Part shown: one piece after another, positions 45,738 to 53,282 of the stretch
How positions within the stretch are numbered: position 1 is the stretch's first letter
How the letters are laid out: each line of letters starts with the position of its first letter
Assembly (NCBI GenBank): GCA_021846665.1
Contig: JAJZWM010000004.1
Span: 1 to 53,570 of the forward strand
Source of the DNA: Nanobdellota archaeon
Lineage (GTDB): Archaea > Nanobdellota > Nanobdellia > Parvarchaeales > Parvarchaeaceae
Direction of reading: 5' to 3'
Length of the DNA: 53,570 bases
Program-made: the position numbers and the translations under genes
The notes under the pieces: generated by a model
Told to the model about the DNA's origin: nothing
Seen by the model: only the letters and a program-made list of their open reading frames with translations
The model's database searches: none

Positions 45738-46805
45738 ATGGATTTATTTGAAGAAGGCAAAGTTAAGTTTTTTGCAGAGGATAAGCAGCTAAAAAAAGCA
45801 GAGGTATTTTTTAATCCAAAAAGAAAATTTGATAGAGACCTGAATGTTCTTCTTGTTAGCTCCTTAATGAATAAGAATTTATCAGGTTTAGAGTTATTTT
45901 CTGGTAGCGGGGTACGTGGTTTAAGGCTGTGTATTGAAACAGGAAAGTTTTCATCATTTGTCTTTAATGATATAAAATCCAGCGAAATTGTTGAGAAAAA
46001 TATAGAGATAAACAAGAGAAAACTTTCAAAAGTGGATAAAAAAGTAACCAACTTTGATGCAGTTTCATTTGAATCCGGCAAAAAATATGATTATATAGAT
46101 ATAGATCCATTTGGTTCTCCCGTTTTTTATCTTAATTCAGCATTTAAATTGTTAAAGAAAGGAGGTGTACTTGCTGTAAGCGCAACAGATACCGCTGCAC
46201 TTATGGGCAGTGCACAGAAAGCATGTATACGTAAATATGGGTCAGTTTCTCTTAAGACTGCATATAGTAATGAATTAGGAATAAGGATACTTATAAAGAA
46301 AGTGATAGAAGAAGCGGAAATTCATTCAATTAAGCTTCTTCCATTACTGTTTAACTTTGAAGGTAATTTTTTGAGAGTATATTTTAAGTCAATTGCTTAT
46401 AACACAAAAGAAAAGATTGGGTACGCATACCAATGTAGCAAGTGCCCCTCGAGACAGATAAAAAAGGAAATAAAATGCAGTTATTGCGGTTCTAGATTTT
46501 ACAGAATAGGGAAGTTATGGCTTGGGCCGATATATAGCAAAAAATATATAGTAAAAATGCTTTCTGTGTTAAATGGAAAGGATCTATCTTTTCCTGCTGA
46601 TTCCGTTCTAAAAGTATCGAATTATCTTACTAAACTTTCAAATGAATTAGATGTTTTTTCTTACTATACTACTAGTCAGATATCCTCCTTTTTAAAACAG
46701 CCAGAATTGAGCATATCAAGATTTAAGGATAAAACAATTCTATCTCCAAAAGGCTTTAGAATAGCAGTCAGTTTCTCTGATTTTTTGAATAATAATCTAA
46801 AATGA
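45738..46805 (+). CDS. trm1: tRNA (guanine26-N2)-dimethyltransferase Trm1
   Basis: This 355-residue protein dimethylates G26 (and sometimes G10) of tRNAs. The SAM domain has 'LSGLELFSGSGVRGLR', 'FNDIKSSEIVEKNIEIN' and catalytic 'DIDPFGSP'. A zinc site follows, 'QCSKCPSRQ' and 'CSYCGSRFYRIGKLWLGPIY', as in archaeal Trm1. The start at 45738 begins 'MDLFEEGKVKFFAE', the standard family opening. It is convergent with eL33, with no bases between them. Confidence 0.93.
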   Translation: MDLFEEGKVKFFAEDKQLKKAEVFFNPKRKFDRDLNVLLVSSLMNKNLSGLELFSGSGVRGLRLCIETGKFSSFVFNDIKSSEIVEKNIEINKRKLSKVDKKVTNFDAVSFESGKKYDYIDIDPFGSPVFYLNSAFKLLKKGGVLAVSATDTAALMGSAQKACIRKYGSVSLKTAYSNELGIRILIKKVIEEAEIHSIKLLPLLFNFEGNFLRVYFKSIAYNTKEKIGYAYQCSKCPSRQIKKEIKCSYCGSRFYRIGKLWLGPIYSKKYIVKMLSVLNGKDLSFPADSVLKVSNYLTKLSNELDVFSYYTTSQISSFLKQPELSISRFKDKTILSPKGFRIAVSFSDFLNNNLK

Positions 46806-47057
46806 TTAATAGAGCTTTATATCCTGATTCATTGCTTGGCCAGGTAAACCTCTTCTGAATCTTATTATTACCTTTCCGTTACCGCCATGCGCCTTTACTA
46901 TTACTCCTTTTATTGATGATTTAGAGAATGCAATCTCAACTTTTTTGCCGATAAACTTCTTAGCTTCTTCTCTGCTGTTTACCTTTTCTATACTAGCGAT
47001 TGCTTGATTTACTTTCTGTGTTTTTCTTCCTCTTCTATAAGATAACAATTTTGCCAT
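46806..47057 (-). CDS. rpl35ae: ribosomal protein eL33 (L35Ae)
   Basis: This 83-residue archaeal/eukaryotic large-subunit protein is a small barrel with 'LSYRRGRKTQKVNQAI', 'REEAKKFIGKKVEI', 'KGVIVKAHGGNGKVIIRFRR' and 'GLPGQAMNQDIKLY'. It lies one base after the nucleotidyltransferase gene and is probably co-transcribed with it. Bacteria lack this protein, which supports the archaeal assignment. Confidence 0.93.
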   Translation of the reverse strand: MAKLLSYRRGRKTQKVNQAIASIEKVNSREEAKKFIGKKVEIAFSKSSIKGVIVKAHGGNGKVIIRFRRGLPGQAMNQDIKLY

Positions 47058-47058
47058 A

Positions 47059-48144
47059 TTACTCCTCCTTCTGCATGTATTTATCCTTTATTTCTTTGTC
47101 CGTTTGCTTTAATAAATCTTTGTCTATTATCGGTTTTGTTTCTCCTTTCTTTTCTCTAAGCTTTTCTATTATAGAAGTTATTTTCTCTACAAGGTATTTG
47201 CTATCTTTAAGTTTTTTATCGAAATCTTCTCCAGTAATTTCTTTCACTTCTCCATGGTCTATTCTTTTGAACCATTTTACTATTTCATCTACTTTTTCTA
47301 TATCCTCATGTGAAAGCACTTTTTCCTTTGCAACTGCTATATCTTCAAGTTCCTTTGCAACCTGCTTTGGCACAGGAGGTAAGTAGCCGTATTCCATAAG
47401 TAGAGCCTGACCAGCTGCTACTACTGAATTATAAATGTCTAAACTTAGCTTTGTTGTTAATACGTTTTCAGCAAGCATTAACAATCCTTCTGCGTTTTCC
47501 ACATTTGCATTTATCGATTCTACTGTGGGTATTATATTTCCAGTTTTGTAAAGCATCTGTATCGGAACAAAGAAACCAGTATCATAAACTGCTACTCCAT
47601 CCCTTAAAAGAGTAAGGATAACAGGGTTTGGTTTAATTATCGAAGCCCAAAATTCTGATAATGGATACGCTTGTGCGTGTATTTTATCCGAAAAATCTCT
47701 TGCTATTTCAGCCATCTTTGCGAATAGTCTATCTTTTAATTGTTCAAGTGTAAATTTCTGTATATCAGTGTCATCTACTATGAATGCAACATCTATATCA
47801 GAGGTACTTGTAATACCTGTTTTTGTCTTCGAACTTCCAAATATGACGATCGATTTTATATATTTTCTAAAAAGGCTTAACACTCTTAAAAAGTATGCTC
47901 TTATGGAATTTGCATCTTTTGAGGGTAGAACTTTATCTAAAACATTAAAGGATAATCCCGCAAGCTGTCCAGGAGGCTCTACTGACTCGGCATTTTCGCC
48001 CTCTCCTACTTCTAAGCCTATAAAGGATCCCATATAATCTACTCTCTCATTGAGTTCATCTATTTTTGATGATAGTGCGTCTATTGTCGAAAAAAGCTTA
48101 TTCAAAGTCGCTTCTATCGGATTTATGTTTTCTGTTTGATGCAT
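47059..48144 (-). CDS. nucleotidyltransferase-domain protein with helical C-terminal domain
   Basis: This 361-residue protein has an N-terminal coiled helix (about 10-38), then a minimal nucleotidyltransferase domain with 'IVIFGSSKTKTGITSTSDID' (G103-S104, Asp116, Asp118). A helical region ('YNSVVAAGQALLMEYGYLPP') resembles HEPN folds. This layout recalls MNT-HEPN proteins, which are often toxin-antitoxin parts, and also larger archaeal nucleotidyltransferases with housekeeping roles. The HEPN RNase motif (Rx4-6H) is not evident. Co-transcription with eL33 argues against a toxin. Confidence 0.7.
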   Translation of the reverse strand: MHQTENINPIEATLNKLFSTIDALSSKIDELNERVDYMGSFIGLEVGEGENAESVEPPGQLAGLSFNVLDKVLPSKDANSIRAYFLRVLSLFRKYIKSIVIFGSSKTKTGITSTSDIDVAFIVDDTDIQKFTLEQLKDRLFAKMAEIARDFSDKIHAQAYPLSEFWASIIKPNPVILTLLRDGVAVYDTGFFVPIQMLYKTGNIIPTVESINANVENAEGLLMLAENVLTTKLSLDIYNSVVAAGQALLMEYGYLPPVPKQVAKELEDIAVAKEKVLSHEDIEKVDEIVKWFKRIDHGEVKEITGEDFDKKLKDSKYLVEKITSIIEKLREKKGETKPIIDKDLLKQTDKEIKDKYMQKEE

Positions 48145-48267
48145 AGTACCTCCATTTATGTCTTTATGAATCTACTTATTTATAAGTCTTTGCTAGATTT
48201 TATAATATCTGTCTTTTGAATCTATTCCACAATAAATATTTTTTCCTTTTAAATGTATAATTTGTAT

Positions 48268-48280
48268 AACAATATTTAAA
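48268..48280 (+). promoter_or_regulatory. putative TATA box of the microprotein cluster
   Basis: An AT-rich aatatttaaa lies about 26 nt upstream of the ATG at 48302, giving a probable leaderless transcript. The 157-bp gap before it (48145-48301) is AT-rich and also serves the divergent nucleotidyltransferase gene. Confidence 0.5.
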
Positions 48281-48301
48281 TTAGTAGATATAATAAAGCT
48301 T

Positions 48302-50029
48302 ATGAAGATACAAGAGGTAAGCGAAATCGCAAAGAAATTAAAAGGATCACAAACCGATCTTAATACTGTAAATAGCTGGATAAACGAGCTTGAAGCTAGG
48401 GCTTCAGGAACCGAATCTCATTACAGAGGAGAGATAGACTTTAGGTATGTATCTGGGGAGGAAATACCTAATCCTGGGTTTGTAGGCAATCCCTCCGGTT
48501 ATCAGTTTACAAGAGATATACTAAAAAGATATCATTTCCAGCCTGAATACTATTCAGTTACACAGATGTTTGCTGCTCTTGGGTATAAAAGCCTTAGAAC
48601 TTCAGAAACAATAGATCCTTCTGCTGTTTCAAGCTTGATGAATATGGTTTTCGAAAAAAGGAAAAACCTGCAGGATAGAGTAATGCAACTTCTTGGAAAT
48701 ATAAACACCGTTTTAAAGTCAATTATAGCAATAATCTATGAGCTTAAAGAGCTTGATAGGAATCTTTATTTATATGTAGAATTAAAGGATAATGACAAAG
48801 AGAAAGCTGAAGCAGCTGAGCTTGCACTTAAAAGGGTATTCTTAGACAATGTTGATTCAAGGAAAGGGGGGGCAAGCCTTTCAGCGCTTTCAAGATCTCC
48901 TACACAGAGTCAAGGTGGCCCTGGCTTCATAGATATAATGTCTGTTTTTTATCAGGTTAAAAGTCTAAAAGATGTCCAGAATATAGAAAGAAATGAACAA
49001 TATAAAAACATACTAAAAAACAGGTATATAGAATATGAGAAGTGGAAGGAAATAAACGGTAATGATCTTAAGAATAGAAAGAGTCTACTGCTTCAGTACC
49101 TTAAAAGCCAGATGGGCTCATTTAATCTTTACGTTGACTGGTGCTCTACTGATCTTTCGCTGCTTTCAAAAATTGGGCTAGATACAGCTAAAAAAGCAGA
49201 AGCATATCTTAAAGGTACGGGTAAACCAGACATATTTGAGAATGAGCTCTTCAAAGTAACAATCGTCGGCTATAAACCCGTATATTCGGGGGAGTACAAT
49301 GCAGAATACACACGATTATTCAAGAGTAATGGGCCTGAAGTAATTATAAAGGCGGAACCAAAAAGCATAGCCGGAAATATGATTTCAAGAGGCTATGAAG
49401 AACAGAACAGATCCTTTATTTATAATAAAGTTAAAAAATATGGGCCTCTTGTCATTGCTGCAATTAAAGTACAAATGGACTTTAAGGAAAAGCCGAGCAA
49501 AGAGCAGATTCAGCCGCCATATGAGGGTACTTTATATTTCCGCGGTTACCCTTATTGCTTTACGCCAGAAGAGTTTTATCTTTATAAAGAGGCACAGACA
49601 GCGAAGATACAGAAAACGGTCTTTGCATCCGTAGATCAGGTAATTTTTAGTTCTCTTAACATAATAAAAGAGGATCTTGACAAATATGTTAAAGAAGCGG
49701 ATGAGGAAGAAAAGAAGAAAAAAGAGAAAAAACCTCAAAAGGAATATGCTTTCATGGATATTTACAGAGCATTCAAGGATGACTTTACAGGGATTTCAAA
49801 GTCCTTCTCAACAATCTCCTCCATCGAAAAACATAAGACAAACTTCTCAGAAGAACAGGCAGAGATATATGAGATGCTTATTAATGCGAAAAGTTTTTCG
49901 GCAGCAAGCATTAAAAATGCAGTTGAGCTAGGCCTATTTGTATCGAATAATGAGACTAACTATATATATGATGAATTAAAAAGAAGAGGTGGCCTACTAA
50001 ACTGGAAATCTCGTTTTTCGGTGAATTAA
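48302..50029 (+). CDS. large soluble protein of unknown function, first gene of the microprotein cluster
   Basis: I do not recognise this 575-residue protein. It has no signal peptide, membrane span or Walker motif. The N-terminal region is helical. A Ser/Gly-rich linker lies near 190-210 ('GGASLSALSRSPTQSQGGPG'), followed by a helical part with 'YEKWKEINGNDLKNRK'. The C-terminal half has 'GYKPVYSGEYNAEYTRLF', 'GTLYFRGYPYCFTPEEFYLY' and a Lys/Glu tract near 460-480. Two bases separate it from the first of four membrane microproteins, and the order implies a shared transcript. A scaffold or assembly role is only a guess. Confidence 0.75.
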   Translation: MKIQEVSEIAKKLKGSQTDLNTVNSWINELEARASGTESHYRGEIDFRYVSGEEIPNPGFVGNPSGYQFTRDILKRYHFQPEYYSVTQMFAALGYKSLRTSETIDPSAVSSLMNMVFEKRKNLQDRVMQLLGNINTVLKSIIAIIYELKELDRNLYLYVELKDNDKEKAEAAELALKRVFLDNVDSRKGGASLSALSRSPTQSQGGPGFIDIMSVFYQVKSLKDVQNIERNEQYKNILKNRYIEYEKWKEINGNDLKNRKSLLLQYLKSQMGSFNLYVDWCSTDLSLLSKIGLDTAKKAEAYLKGTGKPDIFENELFKVTIVGYKPVYSGEYNAEYTRLFKSNGPEVIIKAEPKSIAGNMISRGYEEQNRSFIYNKVKKYGPLVIAAIKVQMDFKEKPSKEQIQPPYEGTLYFRGYPYCFTPEEFYLYKEAQTAKIQKTVFASVDQVIFSSLNIIKEDLDKYVKEADEEEKKKKEKKPQKEYAFMDIYRAFKDDFTGISKSFSTISSIEKHKTNFSEEQAEIYEMLINAKSFSAASIKNAVELGLFVSNNETNYIYDELKRRGGLLNWKSRFSVN

Positions 50030-50031
50030 TT

Positions 50032-50205
50032 ATGAACAGCAAGGGACAGATGCCAATAACAGAAATAATAGCTATAATACTAGCGATAATAGTTTTGTTT
50101 GCAGGTATAGTAATAGGTTTAATATTTACAGGAGCGGGATCAACAATAGCAAAAGACATGACAAGTGTTTTTTCATTTAGTTGGCTTTACGGTAAGGGTA
50201 TATGA
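50032..50205 (+). CDS. membrane microprotein 1 with class III-like signal
   Basis: This 57-residue protein starts 'MNSKGQMPITEIIAIILAII' and has one hydrophobic span (about 11-33), then a short polar tail ending 'FSFSWLYGKGI'. K-G-Q with a downstream Glu before the span resembles archaeal prepilin signals, so the protein may be cleaved by prepilin peptidase. Its TGA overlaps the next ATG (ATGA). The stop of the 575-residue gene lies two bases upstream. Confidence 0.7.
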   Translation: MNSKGQMPITEIIAIILAIIVLFAGIVIGLIFTGAGSTIAKDMTSVFSFSWLYGKGI

Positions 50206-50372
50206 ATAATAAAGGTGTTGTAAGTGGCATTTTTCTGTATATAATTATAATAATCATAGGTATACTTCTAATTGTTATCTTTTTGGAGCTTTTTACACCA
50301 TATAAGTTTACAGATCTTTTTAAGGCTTTTATATCAAAGTCAAACAGTTTAAACGTGAGCAGTTATGAATAA
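50202..50372 (+). CDS. membrane microprotein 2
   Basis: This 56-residue protein starts 'MNNKGVVSGIFLYIIIIIIG' and has one very hydrophobic span (about 9-31), then 'FTPYKFTDLFKAF' and a polar tail. The NNKGV start is shared with the next protein. The gene overlaps both neighbours, by four bases upstream and eight downstream. Confidence 0.65.
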   Translation: MNNKGVVSGIFLYIIIIIIGILLIVIFLELFTPYKFTDLFKAFISKSNSLNVSSYE

Positions 50373-50505
50373 TAAAGGAGTGGAAAGTTACATTCTTCTG
50401 ATAATAATAACACTGATAGTTCTTATATTGATAATAATATTCTACTTATTTTTGTTTTCACCAAGCACAATACACAAACTTATACCAACAGTTCCAAACG
50501 TATAA
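50365..50505 (+). CDS. membrane microprotein 3
   Basis: This 46-residue protein starts 'MNNKGVESYILLIIITLIVL' and is almost all one long hydrophobic helix (about 9-32), ending 'FSPSTIHKLIPTVPNV'. It repeats the NNKGV start and the F-x-P bend of microprotein 2, suggesting duplication. Its start lies within the previous gene's end. Confidence 0.6.
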   Translation: MNNKGVESYILLIIITLIVLILIIIFYLFLFSPSTIHKLIPTVPNV

Positions 50506-50506
50506 C

Positions 50507-50668
50507 ATGGAATCAGTCTGGTTTTATGTTATAGCTGTTATATTGGGGATAACGCTACTTTTAGTCTATTTGCTTTTAGTAGGGCCGGCAACGCTTTCTA
50601 AGGACATATCTGGCTTTTTTTCTGGGATAAGTTCGTCAATAATGGCAGGATTTAAGAATGCATATTAA
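50507..50668 (+). CDS. membrane microprotein 4
   Basis: This 53-residue protein starts 'MESVWFYVIAVILGITLLLV', has one span (about 4-26) that begins almost at the N-terminus, and ends with a Ser/Gly-rich amphipathic tail ('DISGFFSGISSSIMAGFKNA'). It lacks the KG junction of the other three. It begins one base after microprotein 3 ends, and GINS follows 32 nt later. Confidence 0.6.
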   Translation: MESVWFYVIAVILGITLLLVYLLLVGPATLSKDISGFFSGISSSIMAGFKNAY

Positions 50669-50700
50669 CATTTTTATACTTTCGGCAGCTATTAGGGATT

Positions 50701-51276
50701 ATGATTACTTATAGTGAATTTCTAAGGATAAGAAGGCAGGAGCAGGAAGACAATAGAACACTGACGAAATTCAATGATGACATGCTTGAAGAGATGAAGG
50801 AGTACATAGCAATAAACAAAAATTCCTTAGAAGAAGCAAAGAAAATGAACGATGAAAAAAAAGTAGAAGAGATATCTACACAGATAAAAAATGCAATATC
50901 AACATTGGAGCAGATAATAGATTTAAGGATGATTAAGATTGCAAGTATGGCAATACTAGATGTCGATAGTGAGCAGGCAAAGATAAACATGCTTTCCAAG
51001 GAGATAGTCTTTTTTGATAATCTACTAGCACTTTCAAAGCAGTATAAATCGGGAGTAATAACGGAGGTTAAAGCTATAGAGCCAAAGAAACTACAGAAAG
51101 TTGAAAGTAATGACAGTGAAAGCGAGAAGATTGTAATAAAGATACTTTCTGATATACCAAAGTTTGTTTGGAGAAATGACAAATCCTACGGCCCTTTCAA
51201 TTTTCCAAATGTAATAGAAATAGACAAGGATGTAGCACAGATACTTATAAAGAGCGGAAAAGCAGAGAGTGTGTAA
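50701..51276 (+). CDS. DNA replication factor GINS (Gins51-like)
   Basis: This 191-residue protein has the helical A domain first (about 1-125, 'ISTLEQIIDLRMIKIASMAI') and the small B domain last (about 145-191, 'VIKILSDIPKFVWRNDKSYG' then 'PFNFPNVIEIDKDVAQIL'). That A-then-B order is typical of archaeal Gins51. GINS joins MCM and RecJ/GAN-like proteins in the replicative helicase complex. No Gins23 gene is in this window. It ends directly before the helicase gene. Confidence 0.88.
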   Translation: MITYSEFLRIRRQEQEDNRTLTKFNDDMLEEMKEYIAINKNSLEEAKKMNDEKKVEEISTQIKNAISTLEQIIDLRMIKIASMAILDVDSEQAKINMLSKEIVFFDNLLALSKQYKSGVITEVKAIEPKKLQKVESNDSESEKIVIKILSDIPKFVWRNDKSYGPFNFPNVIEIDKDVAQILIKSGKAESV

Positions 51277-52803
51277 ATGACTTTCTTTAAGGAAAAGATA
51301 GAAGACAGAGAATATCAGAATAGGATATTCGAGACTGTAAAAACAGGTAATACTCTTGTTGTATTGCCAACAGGACTTGGAAAAACCATAATAAGTGCCA
51401 TGCTTGTAGATTATAGGGTTACTAAATATCCCTCTTCGAAGATTCTTTTTTTAGCGCCAACAAAGCCACTAGCCAATCAGCATTACAAAACGTTTTCTTC
51501 ATTGATGGCAGTAAATGCCGGTATAGTAAGTGGTTCAGTCTCAAGTAGCAAAAGAAGCAAAATCTACGAAGAGTCACAGTTGATATTTGCAACACCACAG
51601 ACTATAGAGAATGATATGGCAAAAAAGATAATAGATTTCTCTAACTTTAGCTTGCTTATAGTCGATGAGGCCCATCATACGATAGGAAATTATTCTTATG
51701 TCAAGATTGCAAAAGCATATTCTGAACAGTCTATTCACCCACTTATACTTGGACTTACAGCTTCTCCCGCATCTGACAGGGAAAAGATAAAATTGATATG
51801 CAGTAATCTGCAAATAAGCAATGTTGAGATAAGGTCTGATGATGATCCTGATGTTATACCCTACATACAGAAAAAATATATAGAGGAGGTAAAAGTTGAC
51901 CTTCCTCAGGAGATACTTGAGCTTGCTAACAGTCTAAAGTTATTGATAAGCGAATCAATAAGCGAATTACAAGAGATAGGCCTATTAAAAAATGTGCAGA
52001 AAAGCAGGATAAATAAAGTTACTATACTGCTACTTCAGAAAAACCTTCAAAGACAGATGTTCAGTGGAAAAAGAACGTATTATCTTATTAGGGGCATAAT
52101 ACTGACTTCGAAGCTTTTAAAGCTTTATCATGCTTACAATCTATTGTCAACACAAAGTCTTGAGGCATTTTTAAATTTTCTTGAAAAGATACAAAATGGC
52201 AAGGCAAAGACTGATAAGGACTTGTCTTCAAATAAAAGTTTTATTGAAATCAAAGAAAGAACTGTGGAGTTACTTAAAAACGGAGTAGAACATCCTAAAC
52301 TTAAACAGCTTAAAATTATATTTACAAATTATTTCAATGAATCAAAAAAGGCCATAGTGTTTGCGCAGTATAGAGATACAGTAGATGTAATAAATACTAG
52401 CATATCTAAGATACCGGGAGTAAGGCCTATAAAATTTATAGGTCAAGGAAAAGGAGGATTGTCGCAGAAAGAACAGGTCAATATAGTAAGAGATTTTGAA
52501 TCAGGAATTTACAATGTACTTGTCTCAACAAGTGTGAGTGAAGAGGGTATGTCTATAAAAGGAGTTGATCTCGCAGTTTTTTATGAAACAATACCAAGTG
52601 CAATAAGAAATATTCAGCGAAGAGGTAGAGTGGGAAGATTCTCTGCGGGTAGGATATTTATATTAATTACAAATGGAACAAACGATGAAGGGTATTATTG
52701 GCTTTCTAAAAGAAGAGAAAAGACCATGAAAAGAATTATAAAAAATATAAGGGAAAATCCAGATACGATAAAGCAGGATGGCACACTGCATCCATTTATC
52801 TAA
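51277..52803 (+). CDS. Hef-like superfamily 2 helicase (no nuclease domain)
   Basis: This 508-residue protein has SF2 motifs: I 'LPTGLGKT', Ia 'FLAPTKPLANQH', II 'IVDEAHH', III 'GLTASPA', a thumb-like helical insertion (about 200-290), IV 'AIVFAQYRDTVD', V 'VLVSTSVSEEGMSIKGVDLA' and VI 'IQRRGRVGR'. This is the FANCM/Hef helicase half, acting on forks and flaps. The XPF-type nuclease half found in euryarchaeal Hef is absent. It overlaps a convergent pilin-like gene by four bases. Confidence 0.88.
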   Translation: MTFFKEKIEDREYQNRIFETVKTGNTLVVLPTGLGKTIISAMLVDYRVTKYPSSKILFLAPTKPLANQHYKTFSSLMAVNAGIVSGSVSSSKRSKIYEESQLIFATPQTIENDMAKKIIDFSNFSLLIVDEAHHTIGNYSYVKIAKAYSEQSIHPLILGLTASPASDREKIKLICSNLQISNVEIRSDDDPDVIPYIQKKYIEEVKVDLPQEILELANSLKLLISESISELQEIGLLKNVQKSRINKVTILLLQKNLQRQMFSGKRTYYLIRGIILTSKLLKLYHAYNLLSTQSLEAFLNFLEKIQNGKAKTDKDLSSNKSFIEIKERTVELLKNGVEHPKLKQLKIIFTNYFNESKKAIVFAQYRDTVDVINTSISKIPGVRPIKFIGQGKGGLSQKEQVNIVRDFESGIYNVLVSTSVSEEGMSIKGVDLAVFYETIPSAIRNIQRRGRVGRFSAGRIFILITNGTNDEGYYWLSKRREKTMKRIIKNIRENPDTIKQDGTLHPFI

Positions 52804-53282
52804 CTACCAAATATCTCTGTTTTACATGTTCCACCTGCAGAGTATTTTACTCCGTCTATGGAAACATTACTTCCAGATGTGTTGCCTATAATAACAGTGT
52901 TTATTCCAGGGTCTACAATAGTTATATCTGTAGAAAATGAGTTTATACCAGCTGTATAGTTACCTATAAATGACAAAGCAGAGGGATTAATTTTATTATT
53001 TTTGTTAATATTGCTTGCAAATACCCTATAAATTAATCCTGGGCTGCCATCCGATACCGTTATCTTAAATAAGTTATGTTCTGATGAGGTGCTTATGTTT
53101 GTAACATTCGCAGAGCATGTTACGGGAGAACCACTATTGCTAGTTATTACTCCCGCCGGTAGGATAGCAAAATGGAAGACAGAACTAGCAATCACAACCC
53201 CTATAACCAAAAATGAAATAAGAAGGATAATAACTATAAAGTACTCTACAGCACTAGTACCATTTACTTTGTTACTGCGCAT
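52800..53282 (-). CDS. pilin-like protein with class III-type N-terminus
   Basis: This 160-residue protein starts 'MRSNKVNGTSAVEYFIVIIL': a basic stretch, a G-T junction, S-x-x-E-Y and a hydrophobic helix (about 14-36), consistent with archaeal prepilin processing. The mature part is beta-rich and has three N-x-S/T-type sites and cysteines at the 'PVTCSANVTNIS' and 'GGTCKTEIF' ends. Its start overlaps the upstream gene by 19 nt. A second pilin-like gene is at 43678. Confidence 0.75.
   Translation of the reverse strand: MRSNKVNGTSAVEYFIVIILLISFLVIGVVIASSVFHFAILPAGVITSNSGSPVTCSANVTNISTSSEHNLFKITVSDGSPGLIYRVFASNINKNNKINPSALSFIGNYTAGINSFSTDITIVDPGINTVIIGNTSGSNVSIDGVKYSAGGTCKTEIFGS

Noticed and set aside
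47059-48144. MNT-HEPN toxin-antitoxin system
   Set aside because: No HEPN RNase motif and no paired small gene; it is joined to eL33, which suggests a housekeeping role.
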